DNA of 36,748 bases from a virus: IMG/VR virus record IMGVR_UViG_3300049595_001589, positions 1 to 36,748 of that record. One strand, given 5' to 3'. A model generated the notes under the pieces. The model saw only the letters and a program-made list of their open reading frames with translations. It was not told where the DNA came from and made no database searches. This document shows positions 11,207 to 19,999 of the stretch, in pieces. A program made the position numbers and the translations under genes. Positions within the stretch are counted from its first letter, which is position 1. Each line of letters begins with the position of its first letter.

Positions 11207-11241
11207 GCGGGTACCGGTTATATATATATCTCACCACCCGC
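11207..11241. other. Inverted repeat in the intergenic region before TerS
   Basis: The gap 11087-11295 (209 bases, no gene) is A/C-rich and includes GCGGGT...ACCCGC arms flanking ACCGGTTATATATATATCTC. Read leftward, the hairpin is followed shortly by TTTTTG, so it could be a terminator against antisense transcription. Its place just before TerS also makes it a candidate packaging-site or late-control element. I found no convincing sigma-70 promoter in the gap. Confidence 0.35.
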
Positions 11242-11295
11242 GAAAAAATCCCAATATGTTATTTAACCGATGTTCTACAAAAGTAAGGCTATAAA

Positions 11296-11775
11296 ATGGA
11301 AAGTGAGAGCGATTTAAAACAGGTTGAAGTTGATTCTGAGTTACCCAAATTATCCGAAATCGATAGTAGTTCAAACACTGTTGTAGAAATTTTACCTCCA
11401 ATAATGAGGGATATTCCGCAGACTCGGCATCACGTTAAGAATGAGCAGTTAGGGTTACAGATTCGGGATATGGGAAGGCTAGGATTGAGCAAGACGGCGA
11501 CTGCGTTAGCGGCTAGGGTATCGACTCACATTCTTGATAAGTATTACCTGGAGGAGTTTTTAGAGGGCCAGGCGGACATGCAGAAGGGGTTAGCTAGTGT
11601 AGCTGTATCTGAGGCTATGAATGGTAATACGCCTATCCTGCTTCACCTGTTAAAGACTAAGTTAGGTTGGAGCGAGCAGCATCAGATAGAGATATCTGGT
11701 GAGGTTAAGAGTGTGGTTAGTAACCGCCCTATGAGCAAAGAAGAGTTTATTGCTAAGTATTTGACCAATGAGTAG
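11296..11775 (+). CDS. terS: Terminase small subunit
   Basis: A 159-residue protein. After a 45-residue acidic leader comes a helix-turn-helix-like region (EQLGLQIRDMGRLGLSKTAT, then AALAARVSTHILDKYY). A central helical part follows (GLASVAVSEAMNGNTPILLH), then LLKTKLGWSEQHQIEISGEV, a motif typical of small terminase proteins. TerS recognises the packaging site and loads TerL. AAGTAAGG lies 8 bases before the ATG. The position upstream of TerL fits, although three small genes separate them. Confidence 0.72.
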   Translation: MESESDLKQVEVDSELPKLSEIDSSSNTVVEILPPIMRDIPQTRHHVKNEQLGLQIRDMGRLGLSKTATALAARVSTHILDKYYLEEFLEGQADMQKGLASVAVSEAMNGNTPILLHLLKTKLGWSEQHQIEISGEVKSVVSNRPMSKEEFIAKYLTNE

Positions 11776-11957
11776 TGATTAGGTCAAAACCAAAAACCTA
11801 TAAATTAGTTTATTACAAGTGTAACCATTGTTTTTATGTTGGAGTTTTAGCAAGTTGCACTTATTATGGCTATTGTGGTTTTAAGTGGTGTGGAAAGTTA
11901 ATGTATTTTAATCGGGTTGAAATAACTAAGGAGGCTTACGAAAAAGTATGGAAGTAG
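11775..11957 (+). CDS. Zinc-ribbon small protein, 60 aa (GTG start)
   Basis: Starts at GTG 11775, overlapping the TAG of TerS by one base. The 60 residues include KCNHC (about 15-19) and later C..CGFKWCGK, a possible four-Cys zinc ribbon, with many Tyr residues. The end overlaps the next zinc-ribbon gene by 10 bases. Function unknown; these small Cys proteins inserted between TerS and TerL look like accessory cargo. Confidence 0.5.
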   Translation: MIRSKPKTYKLVYYKCNHCFYVGVLASCTYYGYCGFKWCGKLMYFNRVEITKEAYEKVWK

Positions 11958-12130
11958 AAACCTGTCGATGTCCAAGTTGTGCTCATGTTAGCACCGTAAA
12001 AGTTGGTGATGACCTGCCCTATGTTAGTATGTACGCTGAGCCTAGCGGTAGTTATTTTATCTGCCAAAACCCTAAATGCGACGTTGAACGTATTTACAGT
12101 CCAAGCGCTGTCATGGTTAGTGGTAAATGA
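11948..12130 (+). CDS. Zinc-ribbon small protein, 60 aa
   Basis: A 60-residue protein with CRCPSC at residues 6-11 and CQNPKC at about 39-44: two Cys pairs about 30 residues apart, as expected for a zinc ribbon. The start ATG lies in the end of the previous gene after TAAGGAGGCTTACG, and its TGA overlaps the next ATG (ATGA). Probably nucleic-acid or protein binding; no partner is shown. Confidence 0.6.
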   Translation: MEVETCRCPSCAHVSTVKVGDDLPYVSMYAEPSGSYFICQNPKCDVERIYSPSAVMVSGK

Positions 12131-12540
12131 TTAAACTTTTAAAATATAAAAATTATATGAAATATCAAAAAGACCTTAGAACTTTAGCTAAAGAATGGGC
12201 ATACAAACGCACTCAAATTACCGGAAATAACGATACTTTTGAGAGTATTGCACGAGAAGCTTGGTTGGCTGGTAACGCTGTGGCTAATCAAGAATGGTTT
12301 AGCATCAAAGACTTTTTGCCAAATCCTAATGTTCAAGTGTTAGTTTACGGAAAAACAAAATCTAACTACAAAAGCAAAGTTCAACCGGCAAAACTGAAAA
12401 AAAATTGGACTGGTGGGTCAAACCCTTTTGAACCAGAATTTGTATGGGAAAGTTACGATATCATTGACTATGACGGTGAAGTTGATGAAATTGAATATGT
12501 AACTCATTGGATGCCAATGCCTCCAGAACCAACCAAATAA
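12127..12540 (+). CDS. DUF551 domain protein in the late operon, 137 aa
   Basis: A 137-residue protein with the same module order as the early-region paralogs: a helical start (LRTLAKEWAYKRTQ, FESIAREAWLAGNAVAN) and a DUF551 domain opening WFSIKDFLPNPNVQVLVYG (about 58-76) and closing EYVTHWMPMPPEPTK at the C-terminus. Its sequence is clearly diverged from the minus-strand set. ATGA overlaps link it to the zinc-ribbon gene, and its TAA overlaps the TerL ATG (TAATG). Role unknown. Confidence 0.75.
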   Translation: MIKLLKYKNYMKYQKDLRTLAKEWAYKRTQITGNNDTFESIAREAWLAGNAVANQEWFSIKDFLPNPNVQVLVYGKTKSNYKSKVQPAKLKKNWTGGSNPFEPEFVWESYDIIDYDGEVDEIEYVTHWMPMPPEPTK

Positions 12541-13949
12541 TGACTGAACCTTTAGACATAAACGTAATATGGTGCCCGCAAAGAGGCCCTCAGGAGGCGC
12601 TAGTAAACTGCCCTATTACACTTATCGGCTATGGCGGTGCACGAGGTGGAGGTAAAACCGACGGAGTTTTGGGTAAATTTGCAATTAAGCAAGAACAGTT
12701 AGGGCCAGACTTTAATGCTATCTTTTTTCGTAAAGAACTTCCTCAAGCTGATGACCTTATTGAACGTGCCAAACAAATTTACTTACCGCTTAAAGCGCAT
12801 TGGCAAGACCAGAAAAAACAATTTACCTTCCTCTCGGGTGGTCGCCTACGTTTTAGACCTTTAGCCAGTGACGCTGATGCTGAAAAATACCAGGGCCAAA
12901 ACCTCTCAGATTGCGCCATAGAAGAGGCGGGAAACTATCCTGACCCTTCCCCTATCTGGAAACTTTTCGGAGCACTACGAGGCAAAGGAGGCGGTCAGGT
13001 TATCCTTACATTCAACCCTGGTGGCGTCGGACATCACTGGCTGAAAGAAACTTTCATCAAACCAGCCCCAAAAGGATTAAAAGTTCTTACAAAGCAATTA
13101 CCCAATGGCAGTAGCTTTGATTACATTTACATCCCAAGCCGTGTTACCGATAACCAAATCTTGTTGGCAAGAGACCCTGAATACATAAACCGCTTGCATA
13201 TGGTCGGAAGTCCAGAACTTGTGCGAGCTTGGCTAGAAGGAGACTTTGAAATCCATGAAGGTAGTTACTTTCCTGAGTTTAGCTCTAAACATATTGTTAG
13301 CCCTTTTAACGTGCCCGAACATTGGCCCCGTTATATTGGGTATGATTGGGGTTATCACTCTCCTTTTGCCTGTATATGGGGTGCTGTTAGTTCTGGACGT
13401 GATGACGGAGGTAAGGAAGTACCATATCCTAAAGGGTCAATTATTATATATCGAGAAATGTGGGGTAAAGGAGTCGATAACGTCGATCAAGCCAACAGAA
13501 TCGCATCAGTCTCCGTGGGGGAAAATCCAGTAGGTTTTGCTGATCCATCCATTTTTAACCATGAAGGTGGCCCAAGCATCAACGACCAACTAACCCAAGT
13601 CTTTAGTAAGTACAAACACCCGTCCTTTAGGCGAGCAGATAACGACCGCCAATCTGGTTGGTCGCAAATTAGACAACGGTTGGTAGCTAACCCACCCTTG
13701 CTGTATATATTCGCCACTTGCCCATATTTGCTAGAAACCTTACCATCAATGACAATAGACAAAAGAAAGCCGGAAGATTTAGATACAACTGGTAATGACC
13801 ATGCCGTAGATGCCCTGCGTTATTTATGCAAAGGGCGTCTTGTCGATGCAAAATGGGATGAGCCAGCAGAAGTTACGGGTAAGGGAGTTATTAAACTGCA
13901 CAGTTATATTGCAAGATTAAAAGCGCGAGTAGCTAGACCATCAATATGA
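12540..13949 (+). CDS. terL: Terminase large subunit
   Basis: A 469-residue packaging motor. The ATPase part has Walker A GGARGGGKT (residues 32-40) and Walker B CAIEEAG (about 126-132). The nuclease part has YIGYDWGYHSPFACIW with Asp269 and GNDHAVDALRYL with Asp420 and Asp424. It uses ATP to translocate DNA into the prohead and cuts it. The start at 12540 (MTEPLDINVIW) overlaps the previous stop (TAATG); an in-frame ATG at 12507 would only add residues read from the neighbour. It ends in an ATGA overlap with the portal gene. Confidence 0.93.
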   Translation: MTEPLDINVIWCPQRGPQEALVNCPITLIGYGGARGGGKTDGVLGKFAIKQEQLGPDFNAIFFRKELPQADDLIERAKQIYLPLKAHWQDQKKQFTFLSGGRLRFRPLASDADAEKYQGQNLSDCAIEEAGNYPDPSPIWKLFGALRGKGGGQVILTFNPGGVGHHWLKETFIKPAPKGLKVLTKQLPNGSSFDYIYIPSRVTDNQILLARDPEYINRLHMVGSPELVRAWLEGDFEIHEGSYFPEFSSKHIVSPFNVPEHWPRYIGYDWGYHSPFACIWGAVSSGRDDGGKEVPYPKGSIIIYREMWGKGVDNVDQANRIASVSVGENPVGFADPSIFNHEGGPSINDQLTQVFSKYKHPSFRRADNDRQSGWSQIRQRLVANPPLLYIFATCPYLLETLPSMTIDKRKPEDLDTTGNDHAVDALRYLCKGRLVDAKWDEPAEVTGKGVIKLHSYIARLKARVARPSI

Positions 13950-16570
13950 AAACAAAAATTCCAAAACCGTTGGTCAAAAAGTATTCGGCTCAGTATTGGA
14001 AAGCTCAAATCCTTCAATCAAATCGCAGATACGAAAAGTTTATTAAGGCTTCAGAAGAGTCCATCAGAGTTTTTAATTCAGTCAAAAACATAGAAAGTTT
14101 AAAAGATGCGCCACGCCGTTTAAACGTTTGGTGGTACTGCGTCAATACTTTGCTTCCTGCTTACTACAGCTCCACTCCCAAGGCTGAAGTAAATCTCCGG
14201 AAGAGAGCAGGGGGCATTCCTTATGAGTTAGGTAGCGTTATTTTAGAGCGAAACGCTCAATACGCTATGGATTGCCACTTTGACTTTGATAAAGTTGGCT
14301 ACAACGCTGCTTTACAGTTTTTACTTACCGGTCAAGCCGTACTTTGGGCTAAATACGTTCCAAAATTTAAGAAAGTATTACAAGAAATTGCGATTATAAA
14401 AGATCCTAACGGAAATTTTATAACAGGTGATGGACAAGCGTATGCAGGCGATACTGAAGACTTTACGGAAAATACGCCTGGTATTTTTGTTTCTTCCCTC
14501 GAGATTGAGCAAAAAGTTGATGAAAAAGCCGTTCTCGACGTTGTTCAATACTCCGATTACAGATGCTCAGACGCTCGAAATGAATCAGAGATTGAATGGC
14601 AAGCAAAACGCGCTTTCTTGGCTAGGGAAGAAGCAGAAGCGCTATTTGGCGCAGAAAAAGCAGAATCGCTAAACTATGATTCAATCCCAGAAGTAAATAA
14701 ACAAGACGCTGCTAAAGAAGAACCAAAGTTTGAAGGCAAAGCCGAAATTTGGGAAATTTGGTGTGAAGCTACCGAAAAGGTTTATTGGGTACAAACCAGC
14801 AATCAAAACCCACTCATCGAAGAAGCAGAACCACCAATTAGATTTGAAAAGTTCTATCCCTGCACTGTTATCAGACAAACCCAAGATCCAGACAGTGTAA
14901 TTCCAGTCTCAGACTATACCCACGCAAAAGATCAAATCCTTGAAGTTGAGCGCCTCACAACTCGTATTCACGCTATAACCCAGGCAATACGCCCTAACTT
15001 TGCTTACGATGCTGGTATGACAGACATCATGGAGCAGTTGTTTCAAGATGACCTCAAAGGTATCGGAGTTAAAAACTGGCCGTCAAACAAAGGCCGAGGC
15101 GGATTACAGGGCGCTATTGAATTCCTGCCAGTAGAGCAGTTTGTAAACGTGCTCAATACCCTTCAGCAAGCCCGTCAGCAGGCTCTACAGCAGCTTTATG
15201 AAACCCTTAAGGTATCAGACTTACTTCGAGGCACATCAGAGCAATACAAGTCAGCTACGGCCAATAGGCTTGAATCCCAGTGGTCGTCACTTGGCCTCAT
15301 CGTAAGACAAAACATGTTCTGTAAGTTCATGTCAGACGCCATTATGCATCTTGGCACAATTATTGCAGAACAGTTTGATGAGGAAACCATTCTAGACGTT
15401 GGCGATGCAGACAGGCTAATATCGGAAACATTATTACCGCCGCCCGTACCAATGGCGCCTCCAGCCGCTCCAGAAATGCCATTTGGCGGTGAGCCAGTAG
15501 AAGAACCAGAAGGTATGCCAGAAGCTCCAGAAGGTATGGAAGCTCAAATGCCTGGCAATCCAGAAGCACAACTTGAGCAAGTCGAAGCAGAAATTATCGA
15601 TATTCTACGCGACACTAAAAAGCGTAACTATCGCATCCAGATAGCTTCAGATTCTATGGTTGCTATCGATCAAGCACAGCAACAACAGGAAGGCCAAGCG
15701 CTTATTCAAACCGCTGGAGCGTTCTTCGATCAAATGCGAGGTTTAGTTGATCAATACCCACCTCTCATCGAATTTAGCATCAGTCTATTCCAAAACATGA
15801 TTAAACGCTTCAAAGGCGGGAAAGAACTTGATGGAATCTTTACTAAAGCTCTGCAACAAATTGGTGAGATATCTAAAGCGAAAGAAGAAGCAGCAAAACA
15901 ACCGCCGCCGCCAGATCCAAAGACTCTTGAAATACAGGGTAGAATGCAGATAGCTCAAATTGAATCGCAAGCCCGTGTTCAAGCAACTCAAATGGAGATG
16001 CAAGATAAGGCAGTTAAAAACCAACTTGCTGCTCAAGAACAACAACTTAAGATGCAACGCGATCAATTAGAAGCTCAACTTGCAGTTCAAAAGCAGCAAA
16101 CAGAAGAATACTTCAAACAACAAGAACTAGCCCTAGCTCAACAAGAAGTTCAAGTTAAACAATCCGCAGTTCAAGTGGATATGCTCAAAGTTCAAGCATC
16201 GGCCCAAAGCGAGTCCGATAAGGCTTTAATTAAACAAGAAAGCTCTCAGATGCAGCACATTCTTGATATCCAAAGGCTAGAACTAGAGCAAATGCGAATC
16301 AGATTGTCGGAATCTGAAAAGTTAATGGAAGAGCGCAGACTTCAATCGCAAAACGAACTAGAGCGCATTCGCTTACACATGGAACAGTTAAACCAAGGCC
16401 CAAAACTAATGAACATGGGTGGTATGACTGGACGAAAGAAATCAGGAAAGATAATTACTGATGAAAACGGTAATCCGACTGCAATCGAAATTACCGAACA
16501 ACCAGAAGTAAAAGTACAACGTATAACACTTGATGAAGAGGGCAATCCCAGTGGGATTGAAATGGCATAA
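13946..16570 (+). CDS. Portal protein, long form with coiled-coil C-terminus
   Basis: An 874-residue protein immediately after TerL (ATGA overlap). The N-terminal two-thirds have portal features: LNVWWYCVNTLLPAYYSSTP, LLTGQAVLWAKYVPKFKK, YSDYRCSDARNESEIEW, and DLLRGTSEQYKSATANRLES. Residues from about 655 to 810 are Gln/Glu-rich coiled coil; a Pro-rich linker (about 510-550) lies between. P22 portal is 725 residues, so this is long for the class; an extended barrel would fit a short-tailed phage. It forms the dodecameric DNA entry ring at one vertex. Confidence 0.85.
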   Translation: MKTKIPKPLVKKYSAQYWKAQILQSNRRYEKFIKASEESIRVFNSVKNIESLKDAPRRLNVWWYCVNTLLPAYYSSTPKAEVNLRKRAGGIPYELGSVILERNAQYAMDCHFDFDKVGYNAALQFLLTGQAVLWAKYVPKFKKVLQEIAIIKDPNGNFITGDGQAYAGDTEDFTENTPGIFVSSLEIEQKVDEKAVLDVVQYSDYRCSDARNESEIEWQAKRAFLAREEAEALFGAEKAESLNYDSIPEVNKQDAAKEEPKFEGKAEIWEIWCEATEKVYWVQTSNQNPLIEEAEPPIRFEKFYPCTVIRQTQDPDSVIPVSDYTHAKDQILEVERLTTRIHAITQAIRPNFAYDAGMTDIMEQLFQDDLKGIGVKNWPSNKGRGGLQGAIEFLPVEQFVNVLNTLQQARQQALQQLYETLKVSDLLRGTSEQYKSATANRLESQWSSLGLIVRQNMFCKFMSDAIMHLGTIIAEQFDEETILDVGDADRLISETLLPPPVPMAPPAAPEMPFGGEPVEEPEGMPEAPEGMEAQMPGNPEAQLEQVEAEIIDILRDTKKRNYRIQIASDSMVAIDQAQQQQEGQALIQTAGAFFDQMRGLVDQYPPLIEFSISLFQNMIKRFKGGKELDGIFTKALQQIGEISKAKEEAAKQPPPPDPKTLEIQGRMQIAQIESQARVQATQMEMQDKAVKNQLAAQEQQLKMQRDQLEAQLAVQKQQTEEYFKQQELALAQQEVQVKQSAVQVDMLKVQASAQSESDKALIKQESSQMQHILDIQRLELEQMRIRLSESEKLMEERRLQSQNELERIRLHMEQLNQGPKLMNMGGMTGRKKSGKIITDENGNPTAIEITEQPEVKVQRITLDEEGNPSGIEMA

Positions 16571-16995
16571 TGGCAAACGCACTATATAACAAAGCAAAGT
16601 ACAAATGGATGGCTCCTGGTACGCTAGGAACTACATCGGGTGATAGTATCGATTTATTGGATGACACCATTAAAATCGCTTTAATTGATACCGGTACTTA
16701 CACGTTCTCGCAAACACATGAATACTGGTCGTCTGCATCAGCAGCAATCGTAGGAACCTCGGTAACCCTTGCATCCAAAACAGTAACAGACAACGTGTTT
16801 GATTCAGCAGACCCTACGTTTACATCAGTGTCCGGCGTAAGTGTAGAAGCTCTAATCATATACAAAGATACCGGCACCGCTTCCACATCGCCTTTAATAT
16901 ACTTTGTTGATGTAGCAGCAAGTGGACTTCCAGTTACTCCAAACGGAGGAAACATTACAGTTCAATTTAATGCTTCTGGAATTTTTGCGTTATAA
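16570..16995 (+). CDS. Virion structural protein, beta-rich, 141 aa
   Basis: A 141-residue protein beginning MANALYNKAKYKWMAPGTLG, with DDTIKIALIDTGTYTFSQTH and a Gly/Thr/Ser-rich beta pattern to the end. Proteins starting MANALYNK...IK.AL.DTG.Y are common among phage head and tail-completion genes, and I recognise the type but no exact role. The ATG overlaps the portal stop (TAATG). Likely a minor virion component. Confidence 0.65.
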   Translation: MANALYNKAKYKWMAPGTLGTTSGDSIDLLDDTIKIALIDTGTYTFSQTHEYWSSASAAIVGTSVTLASKTVTDNVFDSADPTFTSVSGVSVEALIIYKDTGTASTSPLIYFVDVAASGLPVTPNGGNITVQFNASGIFAL

Positions 16996-17003
16996 GGAGA
17001 ATT

Positions 17004-17456
17004 ATGTCAGCAAGATTTGTTATTTCAGGTAGTAAAGCAACCATCGCATCAGGCGATTGTGTAATTCAATTAATTGGCGGAACCACTAGACGTGTTTTTG
17101 TTCGAGAATTAACCGTTAGTTTTGGCGGTACTCCTGCTGATTATAATGTTGAATATCAACTTCGCCGCACAACTACAGCAGGATCAGGAGGAAGTTCTGT
17201 AACTCCACAAGCTTACGATCCAGCAGAGCCAGCAGCAGTTTCTACCGCACGAGCTGGAGATACAACCGCTCCAACCTTTACGTCAGGCGCAGATTTGCTT
17301 TACCTAGCTTGTAATACGCGAGTTACATACCGCTATCCAACCGCACCAGATTATCCTTGGGTAATTGCAGCTACATCAAACGCAGGACTTGGGCTTAGAG
17401 TCGATGCAGTCTCTACCTCAGCAAAAGCATTAGCAACTATTGTTTTCGATGAGTAA
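17004..17456 (+). CDS. Virion structural protein, beta-rich, 150 aa
   Basis: A 150-residue Thr/Ala-rich protein (VRELTVSFGGTPADYNVEYQ, RARAGDT-like segment, TYRYPTAPDYPWVIAA). It pairs with the preceding gene as in other phages where the two are adjacent. TAAGGAGAATT gives a good ribosome-binding site. Probably a capsid or head-completion accessory; no catalytic motif. Confidence 0.6.
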   Translation: MSARFVISGSKATIASGDCVIQLIGGTTRRVFVRELTVSFGGTPADYNVEYQLRRTTTAGSGGSSVTPQAYDPAEPAAVSTARAGDTTAPTFTSGADLLYLACNTRVTYRYPTAPDYPWVIAATSNAGLGLRVDAVSTSAKALATIVFDE

Positions 17457-17685
17457 AAACAATACTGAACACGGGGCGGTATTAGCAGACGGCGTACAAA
17501 TAGCGTCAACCCTACAATGTTGTCATTGTAATAAACATTTCATTTCCAGGCCAGGTAGCGGAGCAAGACGAGCCTTTTGTATGAAATGTATGCAAGTGAC
17601 ATGCGGCGATCCGCGATGCGATGAATGTACCCCTTTTGCAAAAAAATTAGACTTGTATGAGGCTGGCAAATTGACAGAATTATAA
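17449..17685 (+). CDS. Zinc-binding small protein, 78 aa
   Basis: Starting at ATG 17449 within the end of the previous gene, this encodes 78 residues with LQCCHCNKHF, AFCMKCMQVTC and GDPRCDECTPF: about eight Cys residues in CxxC pairs, enough for two zinc sites. Small Cys-rich proteins of this form recur near phage portal and structural genes; their function is unknown. The TAA stop overlaps the next ATG (TAATG). A TTG nine bases upstream is a less likely start. Confidence 0.6.
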   Translation: MSKNNTEHGAVLADGVQIASTLQCCHCNKHFISRPGSGARRAFCMKCMQVTCGDPRCDECTPFAKKLDLYEAGKLTEL

Positions 17686-17912
17686 TGGTTACAAACATCA
17701 GCATTTTTAATCTATGTGAAACTAATTGCCATGCTACGATAGCTTTTACCATTATTGATCAAAATTATTTATATTCAGGGCAAGAATACAATCAATTTTT
17801 TGACAACACTTGGGATGATGATTTACCACGAAAATTAGTAAAGGCAGAATTTAACAAACGACCACATACCGATTGGCAGTCGTTGCAACAAGAAATGCAG
17901 GTAAATGTATGA
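17685..17912 (+). CDS. Hypothetical protein, 75 aa
   Basis: A 75-residue protein overlapping both neighbours (TAATG before, ATGA after), which supports it as a real gene of the operon. The sequence (HATIAFTIIDQNYLYSGQEY, then DDDLPRKLVKAEFNKRPHTD) shows no recognised motif; N-terminal strands and a C-terminal helix are likely. Function unknown. Confidence 0.5.
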   Translation: MVTNISIFNLCETNCHATIAFTIIDQNYLYSGQEYNQFFDNTWDDDLPRKLVKAEFNKRPHTDWQSLQQEMQVNV

Positions 17913-19006
17913 GCTTTACAAACACTGGTCAGATTACATACGGAGAACCTTTTAATTATAGCACATCAGCTCCACTATTAAATACAAACATTTTAGATGC
18001 AGTGGGTGAATATGTTGCTGTGATTTTTAGAGCGCCTGTAACTACTACTATTACTCACATTGAAACATATATTGGAATTATTTCGGGAGCTTCTGGTTCT
18101 TCAACTTTAGATTGTAGGGTAGAAACTGTTAGCGACACTACCGGATTACCTACAGGGACTTTATGGGGAACTAATACAAATGGGTCGTTGTCAGTTGCTT
18201 TTAATGACGACAACAAATTTTGGAATGTAGCATTAACTTCAGCCGCTTCTATCACAAGAGGAGACGTAGTCGCTTTAGTAATAAAAGCAGACACATTAGC
18301 AACTGCTGCTGCGATTAACTTAAATCTAGATAATAGAAGCACTCAAATTTTTCCAAGTTATTCTGTTAGCGCACTTCCAACCGCAACAAAAGTTGCAAGC
18401 TCAAATATGATTGGTATTTGGCCGAGATTTACTGGAAGTACTTACAGCCCTGTTATTGGACTTGTGCCATTTAGTACTGTAACAACCAATGCTATGAACA
18501 CAGGAGCAGCAGTACGAAGGCAAGCTCTTAAATTTAGAGTTCCGGTCGCCATGACTTTAGTTGGATGTAAAGCTCGCGTTCTTACTTCGGCTGGTGGTAA
18601 TTTTGATGTAAAAGTTTATGAATCAAATGGAACTACTCAAGTAGGAACAACTTTGTCGATTGATGTAGATCAAATTGGTGCAACTGCAAACATTATTCAA
18701 AATTTTATCTTTCCAGCAGATGTTTCAATCAGCGCAAACACAGACTATTACATATCGTTTGAACCAACTACGGCAAATAATCTTACCATGTATTATTACA
18801 CAGCAGAAAGTAATGCTCGGTTAGATTTAATGCCAGGGTGCAAAGAATTGTTTGTAGCAACACACAACGGGACAAGTTGGACTGATAGAGATACTGGATA
18901 TGCGTTAATTTATCCCATTTTCAATCAAATAAGTTCCGGTTCAAACATAATTGTAAGCTCGCCACAAATAACTTTGCATGATTCGGTGTATGCCGTAGGA
19001 GTGTAG
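17909..19006 (+). CDS. Large beta-rich virion protein, possible head fibre or decoration, 365 aa
   Basis: From ATG 17909 (MSFTNTGQITYGEPF) this encodes 365 residues rich in Thr, Ser, Asn and Ala, with almost no helix. It appears to contain two similar beta-sandwich halves: EYVAVIFRAPVTTTITHIET and QALKFRVPVAMTLVGCKARV, each followed by ...D.KV/CRVE and ISxNTDYYISFE / ITRGDVVALVIK. The duplicated carbohydrate-binding-like fold suggests a surface-exposed virion protein. Exact location in the virion is not known. Confidence 0.55.
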   Translation: MSFTNTGQITYGEPFNYSTSAPLLNTNILDAVGEYVAVIFRAPVTTTITHIETYIGIISGASGSSTLDCRVETVSDTTGLPTGTLWGTNTNGSLSVAFNDDNKFWNVALTSAASITRGDVVALVIKADTLATAAAINLNLDNRSTQIFPSYSVSALPTATKVASSNMIGIWPRFTGSTYSPVIGLVPFSTVTTNAMNTGAAVRRQALKFRVPVAMTLVGCKARVLTSAGGNFDVKVYESNGTTQVGTTLSIDVDQIGATANIIQNFIFPADVSISANTDYYISFEPTTANNLTMYYYTAESNARLDLMPGCKELFVATHNGTSWTDRDTGYALIYPIFNQISSGSNIIVSSPQITLHDSVYAVGV

Positions 19007-19012
19007 TTAAAA

Positions 19013-19999
19013 ATGGCAAAGCTCTGGCTATACCAACAATCAGCGGGGCCAGTAGCGCCAATTTCGGCAACTCCGACACAAACGATTGTTCTTAATCGTT
19101 TTGATAACTCCAGCATTGTTTATGACCCAACAGTGGTGCCTGGAGATGTAAGTATAGTTTTAGACCAAACTGCTTCTACCACTACTGTTTATGATCCAAC
19201 AGTAATACTTGCAGGTGGCGCTCAAACTATTACGCTAAACCTGTTTAGCAACACCAACACTATTTATAACCCAACGGTTTTAGCTGGTGCGCTTTCTATT
19301 GTATTAGATCGACTTGAATCAACTACAACAGTCTATAACCCAACGGTTTTAGCTGGTGCTGTTACAATCTCTCTTAATCAAACCGCTTCAACAACTATAG
19401 TTTATAACCCGACTGTAATTCAGCCAGGTGCGTTACAAACTATTACGCTCGATTTGCTCGGCTCTACAACGCAGATATTTTTGCCAACAGTTCAACTTAT
19501 ATCTGCAACAACTGATACATCAGATATTCTAGACAGATATCGAAAGCGACGCTCTGAATCAAAAGAAGAAGAAGAAATTGCAGCTCAATTACTAAAAGCT
19601 AGGCAACAAAAACCAAAATTAGAAAAAGAACAAAAGGCTTTAGTTAGCTGGAAAAACCTACTTTATAAAGCTATTAACGGCGCTCAAAGCATAGAGGAAC
19701 TAGAAGCGATTGAAATACCAGTTGCTCCAGTTGAGTCAACTAAGTTAGCAATCTTAGCAACAGAAGAGCTACAACTAGCCAAAGAAAAAAAACGAGCACA
19801 ATTTATAAGTTCGTTAACACCTCTTGAAACAATAGCTGTTAAGCATGAGCAAGCTATTAAGGCAGCAGAACAAGCACAACAACAAGCGTTTCAACAATTA
19901 CAAGAAGCCGAACAAAAAGCATTTGAATTTACAACTAAGCGTAATAATCGTATTAAAAGACTTAAAGCCTTAATGTGGTTAGCAAAGTTAGATTTATGA
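19013..19999 (+). CDS. Repeat-containing virion protein with coiled-coil C-terminus, 328 aa
   Basis: Residues about 22-165 hold six tandem units of about 23 residues with the pattern (I/V)xLxxxxSTTxVYNPTV, a likely beta-solenoid or stacked-strand stalk. Residues about 180-328 are Lys/Glu/Gln-rich helices (QAIKAAEQAQQQAFQQLQEA). A stretch of 26 bases is identical at 19265-19290 and 19334-19359, exactly one 69-base unit apart, showing recent duplication. It may be a head fibre or another trimeric surface structure. Repeat number is probably variable between relatives. Confidence 0.6.
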   Translation: MAKLWLYQQSAGPVAPISATPTQTIVLNRFDNSSIVYDPTVVPGDVSIVLDQTASTTTVYDPTVILAGGAQTITLNLFSNTNTIYNPTVLAGALSIVLDRLESTTTVYNPTVLAGAVTISLNQTASTTIVYNPTVIQPGALQTITLDLLGSTTQIFLPTVQLISATTDTSDILDRYRKRRSESKEEEEIAAQLLKARQQKPKLEKEQKALVSWKNLLYKAINGAQSIEELEAIEIPVAPVESTKLAILATEELQLAKEKKRAQFISSLTPLETIAVKHEQAIKAAEQAQQQAFQQLQEAEQKAFEFTTKRNNRIKRLKALMWLAKLDL

